Below, piece after piece: positions 23,633 through 36,619 of a stretch of DNA of 64,000 bases. The stretch spans positions 1,259,001 to 1,323,000 of the forward strand of contig WPIO01000031.1 in the NCBI GenBank assembly GCA_009760855.2, written 5' to 3'. A program made the translations under genes and the position numbers. How positions within the stretch are numbered: the first letter of the stretch is position 1; each line of letters starts with the position of its first letter. The notes beneath the pieces were generated by a model. The model saw only the letters and a program-made list of their open reading frames with translations. It was not told the origin of the DNA and searched no databases. The DNA comes from Cristatella mucedo. Its lineage: Eukaryota > Bryozoa > Phylactolaemata > Cristatellidae.

Positions 23633-26600
23633 ATCTACGACAGGAAGCGACAAAGGTACCATCAAAGTGGAATTCGGCACCACCAATAAATTATCTTAAT
23701 GGAACAATACGTGGAGTTTCTGATGAGGTTTCGGGTGAACACATTAAAGTAGCCCCAGTCTCTGTTGGTATAGATCGAGCTTCTAAGAATCCAGCATCAC
23801 ATTTACAGACTTTTTGTACTGTAGCGGACGTCGAAGACAAAAACTTAGCTTATTTTTCCGGAGTTCAAGATATATTATGCAATAATATTTCTCCCAGTAT
23901 GTATGCAGCTAATGTAACCCCGGCTCCAGGCAGCGAGTACCTCAAATTTGTGCAGAAAGCAGAACCTGCTAGATTACCTCATGCACCATACACGGTATCT
24001 CGCCCCCTTCCAGACGTAGCGGCTCCTCATTCACAGAATATTATTAATGGTGCATGCTCCGATAGCAATCACGGCCGACATCCACAATATTTTGGCAAAA
24101 GCAAATGGTATGCCTCGGAACAGCCATACCAGCCAGGAGCACTGCAACCTCCAGAGCACTTGCTGGAGCAACCGACTGTCGAGGGCTATCCGTCGAAACA
24201 GAAAACACAGTTTCCAATCTTTGCCACGGACACCAGCGTTCGGGATCGAGTAGTCGAACCAGACTCGTTTCCTGAAGAGCCGTCTCAGAAGCTGCAAGTG
24301 TCGCGGCCAAGCCTCCATTCTGTTTCTGATTCCTCTGTCGGTTTGGGACCTCGAATGGCCCTCGATCCCTGCGGACCCTTCAATTACTTTTCTCAATCAG
24401 CAGTTTCTGGTGTCGCCCAAGCCCACGCTTCGAAGGCTGTCTCAAGCTTCAGTAGTCAACCACCCCAAAGCGGCATAAATAGGCCGGATGTTCCTGAGAA
24501 GAGTGGACTTGTTCCTGTGATTAATCAAATTGCACACTCATCGCCCGTCTCTTTGGTCGAAGCTGTGCCCATTGCAGGTTTGAATACATGGTTACCAATG
24601 AAAACGCTTGATTTAGGTGGTGGTACGCCGCCTTTAGGAAGCACCGAGATTAAATTTGAAGGTAAAATCCCTTCTTCGATAGACTCGTCGAGTTTCTATT
24701 CTGGTACAGATGCTTCGATCAGTATGAGTGCAGTATCAGAACACCTTGACACGGGATCGTCGGCACACACTCCGTTGACTGTTCAGTCTCATCCGGATAG
24801 CAGGGATACGTTAGCTGAAACTTTTACAGTCGGCGTAAAAGGATTTTCCAAAATAAACCCCGCCAAAAATGAAACGGTCATCGCACTCGGGCAGCGAGCT
24901 GAAAGCAAAGAGCAATTCGTATCAGAGGCAGTTCAGACGCTTGCATCGAATGCTCGTCCGAAGGGTGACGCTCATCCTCTGGAATTGCTGAAACATCAAT
25001 TGCCTCAAGGCCACACTGGGCGGACAGCAGAACTTCCTACTGATATCGGCGTTTCACGGCAAAGCAGCCATGACGGCATTGCTGGTCAGCGGTTCAGTGC
25101 CAATTCGGCTTCTGCAGACACTTTTCATGTGGTGTCCGACGAGTCAGCAAGCATCAGAAGCTCCTCTGTGACATCCACCAGCAGTAAACAGACGGATGGA
25201 ATCGCTGAAAAGTCTGAGTGCCTAAAACCTGTGTATGACCATCCCGCAGTTGAAATAGCTGAACCTGAGACTCAATCTAATATGCATAAGCTTGGTAGCT
25301 TCGGAGCTTTTAGGCATGACTTGATGCTAGACAGTCAGACAGAACTTGTTCTACCGAATAAGACGTCCGAAGAGTCAGCTGCCACTAACTTTACTGCTTC
25401 AGATGCTTCAGCCAGCGTAACAGCTCCTGAATACCCGCTGAAGCACTTAGGCGTCTTTGGCTGGCCGTCAAAACCACTCGAAAAAGACTCGGCGATTGCT
25501 GTCAGCACCAAGGAGCCGTCAATGCGACAACTTCCCTTCGCAGGCTGTGGCATACCTGAACCGCACTCCCTTTCGCTAATACGGCCAGCTGACTACTCTG
25601 GCTCGGAAAGCACGATAATTGTATCAAAAACCGACGACAATTCAGCCAGGTCGGATTCGCTTGACCTCCAAGATTCAACGTATACAGGTTCTGACCAATC
25701 AACAGGATTAACCAAGTCAAGGCTAAAGGATCACTTTGAGGGCATTGTGCATCCAGCTGATTTGACTCCACCATGCAGTGAGCTCGGATCAGGTCCACCT
25801 AAAGCGAATACCGTCTTCAGCGGTTCCAAAATTGAATTAATCACGAATTCAGGCCTTCTCGCTGGCGTTGAGCATGAATCTAGCCAACTGCAGAGCTCCC
25901 CTGACCCATCAGTCTGCATGTATACAGGCTCGGACGTGTCTGCTAGCGTAGCATCTCCCAATTTCAACCAGATTATGTCAGAAGGAAAAACGTTTCACCC
26001 AGATGCAACGAATGAATCCTTGCTGACTGTGCCAAGCATGAAACCCAGATTTCCGCCATTTAAGGTGACTGGTGATTCAATTCGCTCCAGCTTAGAAACA
26101 ATAAAAAGCCCCCTTCCTGGCGCCAAACTCGAACCTTTTCATCAGCAGAGCACGCCAGATTCATTCGTCAGCTACCATACTGGTACTGACGTGTCGGCTA
26201 GCTTAATAATTCCTCTGCTAGGTGGCATCACTATTTCTCCTGCTGCAAACCTTTCACATATAATGCAGCAAAAGTATGACATGCCTCCCTTTAGTCACAG
26301 GGAAAGCATCGCTGCGGTTCGGGAAGTCTTGGACCTGGACCAGGATCGTCTGTTGTCGGAGCCCCAAAGAATTACTGAAACCAATGAGTTGCAGGTCAGG
26401 CTGGCACCATTCATCCACGCACCTCCTGATGTGTCTGCAAATGTAGCTCAAGATCTGGCATCGCAGCATGAGCTTCTATATCCCGCACCCCAGGACCGCC
26501 GCTTGGTGACCTCGAATATTCTACTTTCACATGGTGCTTATCCTTCACTCGGAATAAAAAACCTGCTTCGCGATAAATCGTACCCTCCTTCTTTAAGTTT

Positions 26601-29600
26601 CGACGGGCGCATTCTTGCTGTGCCTCAAATAAAAATAGCACGTCCTACTGAGCAGCCTGACGAAGCAAAGCTAGCGCCGTTGGAGGCTTTAGAGTATAGG
26701 CCATCACTAACTACGACGTTAAATAGTTCCATTAATTTGAGCGACAAGACGGCTCTTGATTCCTTACTGTCTACAACCTATTCCGGCTATGACGCCTCTG
26801 GCAGCAGGCATTCCATGGGTTATGATGGCAGCACAAAACCTGGGGAGCACTCTTCTATGCAAGTTCGCTCCAAAAACGCCTCATTTGATTCCATCGACCG
26901 AAAACCTCTCACACACGGCCACCACCTTGACATTGACAATCGAGCAGCCTCAGAAAACCTTGAGCGGGACGCACACCAGTCGGATTCGCAGAATGGAGCC
27001 CAAGAACATTCCATTTACATCAGAAAGTCTGCTGCAAATGTCTCAACGGACGTATCTATTAATACTCCTTCATATAATGTTAAACATGGAGAACGAGAGG
27101 CCCTGCAGGCATCAGCTGCGGACGTAGAATCGAGTGCAGGAGGGTTGTTAAACAAGAAGCTTTCGTCAATATGCTCGTACAAAGTTTCGCCGACAGTGAC
27201 AGCCCAAAGTTTCTACACAGGATCCGATGTCTCTGGCGTTTTAAATCCGCAATTGCAAGTGCCTTCCATGGATTCTGACATCAAACAATTAGGTAATACT
27301 GAATCCAATAAAGAAAGAATCGATAGTACCAACTCAATTGACAAGCAGGTAATTAGATCTTCAAAATCCTCTGCAACAACTTTCTACATTGGATCGGATA
27401 ATTCTGCAAGTATGCATCCACAATTACAAAGCTGCAAATCCCAGCATCTAAAGCAGCCTCAGTTTACTGCATCGGCAGTTGCACATTCAAGTAGTCAGCA
27501 GGATGCTCGCCAACTGCTACACTTGTCTGATTTGAGGCCTCTTGAAGAGATTACATTTCAATCCGAGTCAGTGTCGCAAAACGAGCACTTATTAATGAAC
27601 GGACCTGATGTCACATTGGTGCCTGAAGACGAGCTAAATTATTTCAAACATCCAGAGGTTAATCTTGAACTATTTGCGGCTTCAGCTTCCCGCGACCCAA
27701 ATCGTATTACTCTGGCTAAACCAGACTCAAAATCAGGCTCTTTTGTCTCGGAAAAGTTTGACCAACGTATTTCTCTAGAAGTTAGTTTAATACCAGCAGA
27801 GAAACCTTCGTTCGCTAGCCGAGAGGTAAATCTCAAAAGTCATTACGAAGTATACCCTGGGCATGAGCTAGCGGCTGACTTGTTACCACCTTCTGATTCG
27901 GTAATGATTATCGATAGACATTCATTAACGAGCAAACCTTCGCCCTACGCATCCGAGCAATCTGAACAGACGGCCACTACATACACAGGTTCTGATGCTT
28001 CCGCTATTGTTTCAGAAACTCCCAGAGGCAAATCTCAAACAATTCCAGATCCCAATGGTTTAATTCAGCCTATTCAAAAATCTCATGTTTGGTCCCACCC
28101 TACCACGAGTCCAGTTGCAGTTGATTCACCGGAATCTAAGAATGAAATTTCGGGCAGAGACAATGATTTCAAAATTCATCCCAAATTACACCCTGGGCAG
28201 GAGCTACCAGCTGACTTTTTACGACCTGCTGAATCGCGCAGAGTTAGCGATCGACAATCATTAAGGAGCGAGCCGTCTCCCTACACGCTCGAGCATTCTG
28301 AACTCGAGACCACAACTTACATAGCCTCTGACGCTTCCGCAAGTCTTTCAGAAAAGCCGAGAGTCGAATATCAAATATCACCACCAACCGAAAATGTATT
28401 GCAGCCTATTCAAAGATTTGACATTCGGTCCCACTCTCACACGAGCCAAGGTGCAGTTGATTCACCGGAATTTAATAATAGAACGTCTAGTAGAGATGTG
28501 GATTTCGAATTTCATCCAGAATTGTATCCCAGGGATGAGCTTGTGGCAGACTTTTTACGACCTGATTCACCTAGAATCGGGGATATAAATTCATTAAGGA
28601 GTAAACCTGTGCCCTACGAATCCAAGCCTTCTGAAGTCGAGGTCACAACTTACAGGGGTTCTGATGCTTCCGTGAGTGTGTCAGAAAAGCCGAGAGACGA
28701 ATATAAAAGAATGCCAGCAATCGACAATTTACCTCTGCCTATGCAAGGATCCACTAATGTGTCCCGCTCTCTCACGAGCCAGGGCGCATTTGTTTCACCG
28801 GAGTCACAGATTCGAAAGAGTAGTGCAGACGTTGATCTCGAAAGTCATTCCGAGGTTTACCCGGGGCACGAGCTACTGGAAGACTCACAACCTCCCGATT
28901 CACCCAGGATCGGGGATATACGTTCATTAAGGAGCCTATCTTCCCCTTACGCATTCGATCATTCTGAACTCAAGGCCACAACTTATGGGGGCTCTGATGC
29001 TTCCGAGAGTCTTTCAGAAAATCCGAGAACCGAATATCAAATGTTGCCAGCAATAGACGATTTATCTCAGCCTATTCAAGGATTCCCCATTTGGTCACAC
29101 TCGCTCACAAGCCCAAGGTCATTTGATTCACCGGCATCTAAGAATAGAATGCACAGTAGAGACATAGATCTGAAGCATCGTACTGAATTATACTCTGGGC
29201 ATTATTTGGAGGCTGGCGCTTTACGACCTCCTGGCTCACCCAGAATCGGCAATGTACATTCACTCAGGAGTGAAACGTCGCCTTACACATCCGAGCATTC
29301 CAAACTCAATGCCACAACCTATACAGGTTCTGATGCTTCCGGAAGTGTTTCAGACAAGCCGAGAGCTGAATGTCGCATAATACCTCCAACAGAGGATTTA
29401 TGTCAGCCTGCTCAAAAATCCCCTGCTTGGTCCCACACGCTTAAAAGCCCAAGGATTGTTGATTCACCAGCACCTAAGAATAGAACGCCTGGTAGTGAAG
29501 TGGATCTCAGAGGTCGTCAAGAAGTGTATTCTGAGCATGATCTTGTGGCCGGGTTTTTACCTGATTCACCCAGAGTTAGCAACGTACATCTGTTAAAAAG

Positions 29601-32600
29601 CAAACCTTCGCTCTACACATACAACCATTCTGAACTCGAGGTCAAAACATATGGGGGCTCGGATGCTTTTGCGAGTCTTTCCGAAAAGCCGAGAGCAGAT
29701 TATCAAATAACGCCAGCCACCGACTATTTATCTCAGCCTATTCAAGGATCTCTTAATGGTTCCCACTCTCTAATTAGCCCCGGCCCATTTATTTTGCCGG
29801 AATCACAGGTTCGAACGCCTGGTAGAGACTCGGATCTCAAAATTCATCCCGAAGAGTACCCCGGCAATCAGCTATTGGCTGGCTTCTTACACCCGCCTGA
29901 TCCGACCAGAATTACCGACGTACATTCGTTAAGGCGCGAACCGACGTCTTACACATCCGAGCGATCTGTACACGAAACCACAACTTACACAGGCTCTGAT
30001 GCTTCCGCGAGTTTTTCAGAAATGCCGATAGCCGAATATCAAATATTGCCAGCAACAGACGATTTATCTCAGCCTGTTCAAGGATCCGCCATATGGTCCC
30101 ATTCGCTCACGAGCCCAAGGGCAGCTGATTCACCGGTATCTAAGAATAGAACGCCTCGTAGAGAAGTGGATCTCACAAGTCATCCTGAAGTGTACTCTGA
30201 GCATGATCTTGTGGCTGGCTTTTTACGTTCTCCTGATTCGCCCAGAATAAGCAACGTACATCCATTAAAAAGCAAACCGTCGCCCTACACGTCCAACCAG
30301 TCTCTAGCTATTCCAGCCGAATTTAACTTGCCTGAATCACATATTCGAACGCATAGCAGAGACGAGGATCTCAAAAGTCATTCTGGAGTTTATCCTGGGG
30401 TTGAGCAAGTAGCAGAGTTACCACCTTCTGATTTGCCCAGAATTAAGGATATACATCCCTTAAGGAGCGAACCGTCACATTACACATCCAACCGTTTTGA
30501 ACTCGAAAACACAATTTATAGGGGATCTGATGCGTCTACAAGTGTTTCCGAAAAGCCGGGAGGCAAATCTAAAATAACGCCATCAACCAATGACGTATCT
30601 CAGCATATTCCATGGTCCCTTAATTTGTCGCACTCTCTCACTAGCCCAGGTGCATTTGATTCACCGTCATCTCAGAATAGAACTCCTCGTAGAGACTTGG
30701 ATCTCAAAATTCATCCCGAAGAGTACACTGGTAATGAGCTAGTGGCCGGCTTTTTACGCCCTCCTGATTCGCCCAGAACTATCACCGTACATTCATTAAG
30801 GAGCGAACCCTCAATGTATGCGTCCGAGCGCTCTTTACGCGAGACCACAACTTACACAGGCTCGGATGCTTCTGCTAGTTTTTCAGAAATGCCGCTAGCC
30901 AAATATCAAGTATTGCCACCAACAGACGATTTATCTCAGCGTGTTCAAGGATCCCCTACACGGTCCCATTCGCTCACAAGCCCAAAGGCATCTGATTCAC
31001 CAGCATCTAAGAATAGAACGCCTAGTAGAGAAGCGGATCTCACAAGCTATCCCAAACCGTACCCTTGGCTTGAGCTAATGGCAGAATTACCACCTCCCGA
31101 TTCACCCAGAATTGAAGATATAGGTTCATTAAGGAGCAAACCTTCGCCCTACACATCCAAGCGTTTTGAACTCGAAACCACAACTTATAGTGGATCTGAT
31201 GCTTCTACAAGTCTTTCCAAAAAGCTGGGAGGCAAATCTCAAATAACGCCATCAACCAATGACCTATCTCAGCATATTCCACGGTCCCCTAATTGGTCGC
31301 ATTCTCTCACTAGTCCGGATGCATTTGATTCATCGTCGCCTAAGAATAGAACGCCTAGTAGAGACTTGGATCTCAAAATTCATCCCAAAGACTACCGTGG
31401 CAATCAGCTATTGGCTGGATTTTTACACGCTCCTGATTCGACCAGAATTAGCAAGGTACATTCGGTAAGGAGTGAATCGTCGCCCTACACATCCGAGCGC
31501 TCTGTACACGAGACCACAACTTACACAGGCTCGGATGCTTCCGCGAGTTTTTCAGAAATGCCGCTAGCCGAATATCAAATATTGCCAGCAACAGACAATT
31601 TATCTCAGCCTGTTCAAGGATCCCCTACATGGTCCCATTCGCTCACAAGCCCAAAGGCATTCGATTCACCAGCATCTAAGAATAGAACGCCTCGTAGAGA
31701 AGTGGATCTCGAAAATTGTCTCGAAATGCACTCTGAGCATGATCTTGAGGCTAGCTTTTTACGCCCTCCTGATTCGCCCAGGATTAGCAAAGTACATCCA
31801 TCAAAAAGTAAACCGTCGCCCTATACATCCGAGCATTCACAAAGGAACGCTACAATATATAGGAGTTCTGATGCTTCCGCGAGTGTTTCAGAAAAGCCGA
31901 GAGCCGAATATCCCGTATTGCCAGAATCCGTGGATTTATCACAGCCGATTCAAGGGCCGCCTAATTTACCACACTCTCTCACTAGGCCGGATGCACTTGT
32001 TTTTCCGGAATCTCCTATTCGAACGCCTAGCAGAGACGTGGATCTTAACCGTCATCACAAAGTGTACCCTGGGCTTGACCTTGCGGCTAACTTTGTACTA
32101 CCTCCTGATTCACCCAGAATCAGCAGTATACGTTTATTAGGGAGCGAACCTTCGCCCTGCACATCCGAGAAATCTGAGCTCGAAGCTGCAACTTATATAA
32201 GGTCTGATGCTTCCAAAAATGTTTCAGCAACGCCGAGAGCCGAATATCAAATATTGCCAGTAACCAACGGTTTATCTCTGCCTATTCAAGGATCCCCTAT
32301 TCGGTCGCACTCGCTCACAAGCCTGGGGGCTGTAGATTCGGCTGCATCTAAGTTTCGAACGCAGCCAAAGCCGCTGGTACAAGATTTTAAACTAGTGGCA
32401 GATGTCGCTGCGTCAGCTCAGAATTTAGACGAGTTTTCTGCCCAGCATGCAGACGCTGCCGAAGCGGCTGCAGAGCGAGGACCGCCTCAGCCTTTCATAA
32501 CCACGCCCAACGACCGAATATTGTGGGGTGCGGACCGGGCTCGTGGTGCTGAGCTCATGGCAACCTCGGCAGTGCAGCGGAGAGACATCATTCAAGCCCA

Positions 32601-35600
32601 GCAGAGTGCTTCTAGGGTTTTAGTTATGGATAAGTCTAATGCCGCAAGTATGGATATGTACCCAGCTCCTTCGATTAATGCTGGTCAGACTGATCAAAAT
32701 TTTATGGATATAATCGCAGCAACACATCCTCAAGACTTGTTCGAGCCATCCATTGACCAGCAGTGGAAACCAGCTCCTAGTCCGACGTACTTTGATGGAT
32801 ACAATGATATGCTAATGCAGCGAGCTGGAACCTTAGGCAGGAGCAGCAGCATGCGATCAGTTGAAATCTCTAACGGGATGCTGAAATCGGGTCTTTTGTC
32901 TCAGCATCTGTTGTCCGGAATAAACCTGCGTTTACACGCTAGTGCTTCAGCAGCAATGGGTTCTACCAAGGAGAGACCTTACCTATCTGTTTCAAGACAG
33001 GTTTCGGATCCACTTCTTAGTATCCAAGCTCGCAAAACTGGCCAACCCATAGCGGCGGAATTAAAATATCAAAATTCAGGAACGCGCAGCTCTGATGTAA
33101 GGACATTTGAAACGCAAGACTACGGTAGAGGCTTCCGCAGTTACCTTTTTGCCACTGAAGAGCTTCCCTGGACTAGAGAGGAAAGAAAATTTCAGCCTGA
33201 CAGCGTACCATCAGCCAGCGCTGTACGACGTCCTCTGAGGACCGGCTCGGATTCATCTCGCCCAGTGGATGCACTTGTCAGCGGACTTCCGGATTCTTCG
33301 CAAGCCGCCTCGCCATGGATAGGGCAGCTCACTCGGACGTCACAGAGATCGAGAGCGTACACCGAAGCGCTGCTGCAGCCGCCGCACTTGGAAAGATCTG
33401 TCAACATCTTGAAAGCACACTCTGCTGAATATGCGACAAAGGAAGTGTCTCCTCTCTCTAACGTGGAAGTCGACGACGACAAGCAAAAGGGCGAGACATC
33501 CATCCCAACAGAATTTCTAGCGGGACCTGTAGCAGTTTATAAAGCTCGAAGACCTGTGACGGATTTTTTTAGAGCAAGGACCGCTCTTGGTGCACTGGAC
33601 TCTTCTTTGATGCAGACTGCACGACTACCAGACGATTCCATTCAATACCGGCAATCTCAAGCTCCATTTAATACCGGTCACTTTGAGCGTACCTTGCACC
33701 GCCATCCGGCGTCGCGCGACTGGGAAGCTTATAACAGCATGATCTCCGCCTATCCTGTGTCTATAGACCCGGAAATGCGTCCCTATAGGATAGAAGAGCC
33801 AGATTTCTATCCTTTTCGCGATACATGGCCGCCGATACCTTATGCAGGCATGTCAATGTCAACAGGTCAAGAACCTCAGAAATTGCAAGAGACATACTTG
33901 ATGATAGAGCAAACTAATAGTCCTCCGTATCAGATGGAGCAGCCGCGCATGATTAGCCAACGTGTACGTCGGCGTATCGTTCGCCACTTTCCTGACTTTT
34001 CAGCCAACAATCCCCTCCAACAATTCTCTCCGGACGCCCCATATTTTATTGGCCAGGGTATTTCGAATGTCGTCGGGGAAAGAATTCCGTACTATGTGGC
34101 TGAAAGTCCATCGCCTCAGCGCGTCCCACAATTCGTTCCGCGGAGCATAGGTCGAGCTTCATCTAGACGTGGTATACTCTCAGTGGCCAGCGCTTGGTAT
34201 GAAACGAGTCAGGACCTCACGTCCGCGTCGCTTTATTCTGCTGGCCAACCGTACATGAGAGCCATTGTAGCGAGCCCAGACTTCGCAAATTCTCCAATAA
34301 ACGCTCCCGTTCTGCCAACGTTTTCGTCAATAATCACAACACCGAGACCGGACATCTCAAGAGCCAGTCAGTGGCCCTCGGACGTCTCAGAAATGACACA
34401 TCCTCAGTACCAAGCACTCCGTCCTCGGCTTACGTACAAAGGTGAAGTTGAGACCCTGAGATCGAGCCGCTCTGCTGTGACGTCACAACTCCATCCTAGT
34501 TGGGCTCGCCCTAACGCTCCGCTGGCGATAGCTGCAGACGTGCCAGCTGGACCTAAGGAACGCGCATATGCGCGGATACAAAACGTCGATTCGTTAAGCG
34601 TTTCGCCGTCACTGAGATCTAGCAGAAAAGAGCAGTCGGTGGCGCCACCTGCCGGCGATCCTTTATCGGGCCGTGGCTCTCGCTCGGATCACCGCTTGCA
34701 TGCCGAGCGGCGGTCTGGACTACGGTTTGACCGACCATCGTCTCGGCCTATCGCGGGTTACGAGCGGGAACAGCAGCATCAGCAGGACCAGCATGTCAAA
34801 CTTCCAGTTCGAAGTTCAAATCGAGCTCACTCGGAAACAGCAGTGAGAAACCTGAGAGCTGCCGAGCCTCTGTTCGACGTAAAGAAACTCAGGTCTGAAA
34901 CTATAAGGGCACCGTCAGAAACGAGCGCCAATGTCCGCAACGCGAGCAGACTATCGCTTAGGCAGATTATCGAAACGAAAGATCGAAAGGAAAGAAAGGA
35001 CGCTAGCTATTCGTCAATGCATAGAGACCGCGATCGAAGTGCGCCGGCACTTTCACTCCTTGCCAGAGAACCTAGTCAATCTCGCTCCCTAATAGGGCCT
35101 GTGGGTGTGCGAGACATGCGTCGGGCTATCTCAACAGACGGTGCGGTCCTTACAAATTGGCAAGATGGAAAGTTCTCGCGGCCTAGCGAAGCCAGATGGC
35201 CAACGAAGATGTCTGCTGTGAAGCGTGCTGAGGAGCAAGATTTTAGACGAATGCAAGGTCACGAGTGGAATATTGTCGGTACTCGGAGTGGAAACCTGTT
35301 GGATGTGCCAAATAAAGATTCTTCATTTTCACGCCAGAAAGGTAACGAGCTAGTCGGAACCTACGCAATCCAAGATGGGATAAAAACTCGTCCATTTCTT
35401 TCTCGAAGCTACGTAGAACCGAAAGGATCTGCAAAGCGCACGGATGTCATTGGCACCCAGAGGACTTTCGAAGAGATTGTCAAGCCATCCAGCTCCCTTA
35501 AATTCCCTGGCGAATGGCCACTCATCGAAATCCTTTCTGAAAATGTAGGTAACTTGCATGCATCCGGTTTAATTAAGCGACCTCATTCCGCGCCTGCTAT

Positions 35601-36165
35601 TGGGCCAACGCTGTCTGCCAAGTCGGCCCCCAATTTTTCGAGGAGTGCCTCCGTCACGCGGTCACGAGGTCACGAAGGGCATGCAGAGCACATGTATGCC
35701 CGTGCCTTTCCTGTCCCGGTGGAAAAAACTTATGCACAAGGACGAAAAGTCTTGATTCCGGAAAACGTGTTGAATTTATTTACCGAATCTCATCGGAATG
35801 AGCCATCGACGTCGGAACTTGTGGCTGCCATGTCAGCAATATCGACGACAGGTAGCTTCCAGATGCAACCTGATAGCTTGATGCCTACTCCAGCGGAGGG
35901 AGCTGGTGAAATCGAAGCTTATGGATACGACGAAACGGTGCCGAACGACCCCGCCTCACAGTTCGCTCCTTTGAGGTCACGTCTGTCCACGCATCGAGCG
36001 CCTGCAGATAAGCATTCTGAGCGGACAACATTCGAATATCCTGCAGCTTCACTTAGGCACGATTGGCTCATAACGAGCGATAAGCAAAATGAATGGACGC
36101 ACCAATTTCAGACTAATGACGTGCCAATATCGGAACAGATAATGGGGATGCTTCCTTATGATCAG
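23633..36165 (+). CDS. Giant gene exon 10: a 12.5-kb exon (~4,178 codons)
   Basis: An open frame of 12,533 bp. The acceptor TTTATTTTGTAG gives phase 1 and the consensus donor CAG|GTATGT gives phase 0. It falls in three parts. 23.6-27.8 kb is Ser/Pro-rich with about ten scattered, degenerate copies of a Y-T-G-S-D-x-S-A-S core. 27.83-32.37 kb has about 13 regular repeats of ~112 residues carrying the same core. 32.4-36.2 kb is a non-repetitive Arg/Ser/Pro-rich tail (for example SAPNFSRSASVTRSRG), probably disordered and basic. There are only about a dozen cysteines in over 4,000 residues, and no signal peptide, membrane helix or known domain. Exons this long are known in giant ankyrins and some other cytoskeletal genes, but I see no ankyrin repeat, ZU5 or death domain here, so family membership is unsupported. 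If the downstream intron is retained, translation stops at 36216. Confidence 0.92.
24690..27420 (+). repeat. Dispersed degenerate GSDxSAS motifs
   Basis: Within exon 10, irregularly spaced copies of one motif: YSGTDASIS near 24.70, TASDASASV near 25.40, YTGSDQS near 25.69, YTGSDVSASV near 25.92, TGTDVSASL near 26.18, YSGYDASGS near 26.78, YTGSDVSGV near 27.22 and YIGSDNSAS near 27.39 kb. Spacing is variable (about 170-450 bp). The motif is the same as the core of the regular 112-residue repeats downstream, so these look like older, decayed members of one repeat family. Confidence 0.8.
27830..32370 (+). repeat. ~336-bp coding tandem repeat (112 residues, ~13 copies)
   Basis: GSDAS cores lie near 27979, 28317, 28651, 28984, 29321, 29650, 29985, 30517, 30852, 31186, 31519, 31855 and 32190, i.e. 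every 329-342 bp. The exception is the 29985-30517 step (532 bp), where one unit has lost its core (internal deletion of about 140 bp, in frame). Each unit has, in order, a D-x-DL ... YPG-HEL start, then PDSPRI, SLRSEPSPYTSE, TTYTGSDASASVSE, LSQPIQGS, WSHSLTSP and SKNRTPSR. Units starting near 30517 and 31186 are most alike, as are those near 29985, 30852 and 31519, so there is a two-unit higher-order repeat of about 670 bp. Confidence 0.95.
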
Positions 36166-36324
36166 GTATGTGAGGTCTTTCCCGGTGCCATCGCATTCCA
36201 CAGCACCGTTCAATGAATTGGGTGCAGCACTGGGCCGCGGGCCGCCGGTTGCGAAACTGCGTCGAAGTAGGTGCTTAATCCCTACCCCTTTCAAATTTAA
36301 TTATTAGGTGTTCTAATATTTCAG
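36166..36324 (+). other. Phase-0 intron (159 bp); retention gives an alternative C-terminus
   Basis: Donor GTATGT, acceptor ATATTTCAG. Both flanking exons fit only phase 0 here (GAT CAG | CAA CCA), unlike every other junction in the window. If the intron is retained, the frame runs 16 more codons and ends at a TGA at 36214-36216. Confidence 0.75.
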
Positions 36325-36619
36325 CAACCACCAATGAGGGACGACGTGGGCGACACATCCTTAATAACAGTTAGAGAAACCGCTGGCCATGCGGAATTGG
36401 GATGGCCAACTGCAGTTGATCCAAATGCAGTCAGAGGTCACGGCATTGGTATCCCTCCTGATTTTGGACAGTTGCGAGAAGTCCATGAGCTACACCCACT
36501 GTCAGTTGTGTACGATGGGTCTGTTCCACTGGATAAGTACGTGGAAGAGAAAAGCGACATTATTCGAGAGGAGCGAGACATGGCCAAAGAGCAACAACGT
36601 CTCAGTGCAAATACGGATG
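36325..36619 (+). CDS. Giant gene exon 11 (98 codons, phase 0 to 1)
   Basis: Acceptor CTAATATTTCAG, donor GATG|GTAAGT. The 295-bp exon starts in phase 0 and ends in phase 1, so it restores the phase used downstream. The product is less repetitive than its neighbours. A Gly/Pro-containing first part (ETAGHAELGWPTAVDP, GIGIPPDFGQL) is followed by a charged stretch, LDKYVEEKSDIIREERDMAK, continuing EQQRL, that looks like a helix or short coiled coil. No family is recognised. Confidence 0.75.

Noticed and set aside
23633-36165. Assignment to giant ankyrin, titin, mucin or silk families
   Set aside because: No ankyrin, ZU5, Ig or FN3 domain and no mucin cysteine domains are visible. Size and low complexity alone are not enough to name a family.
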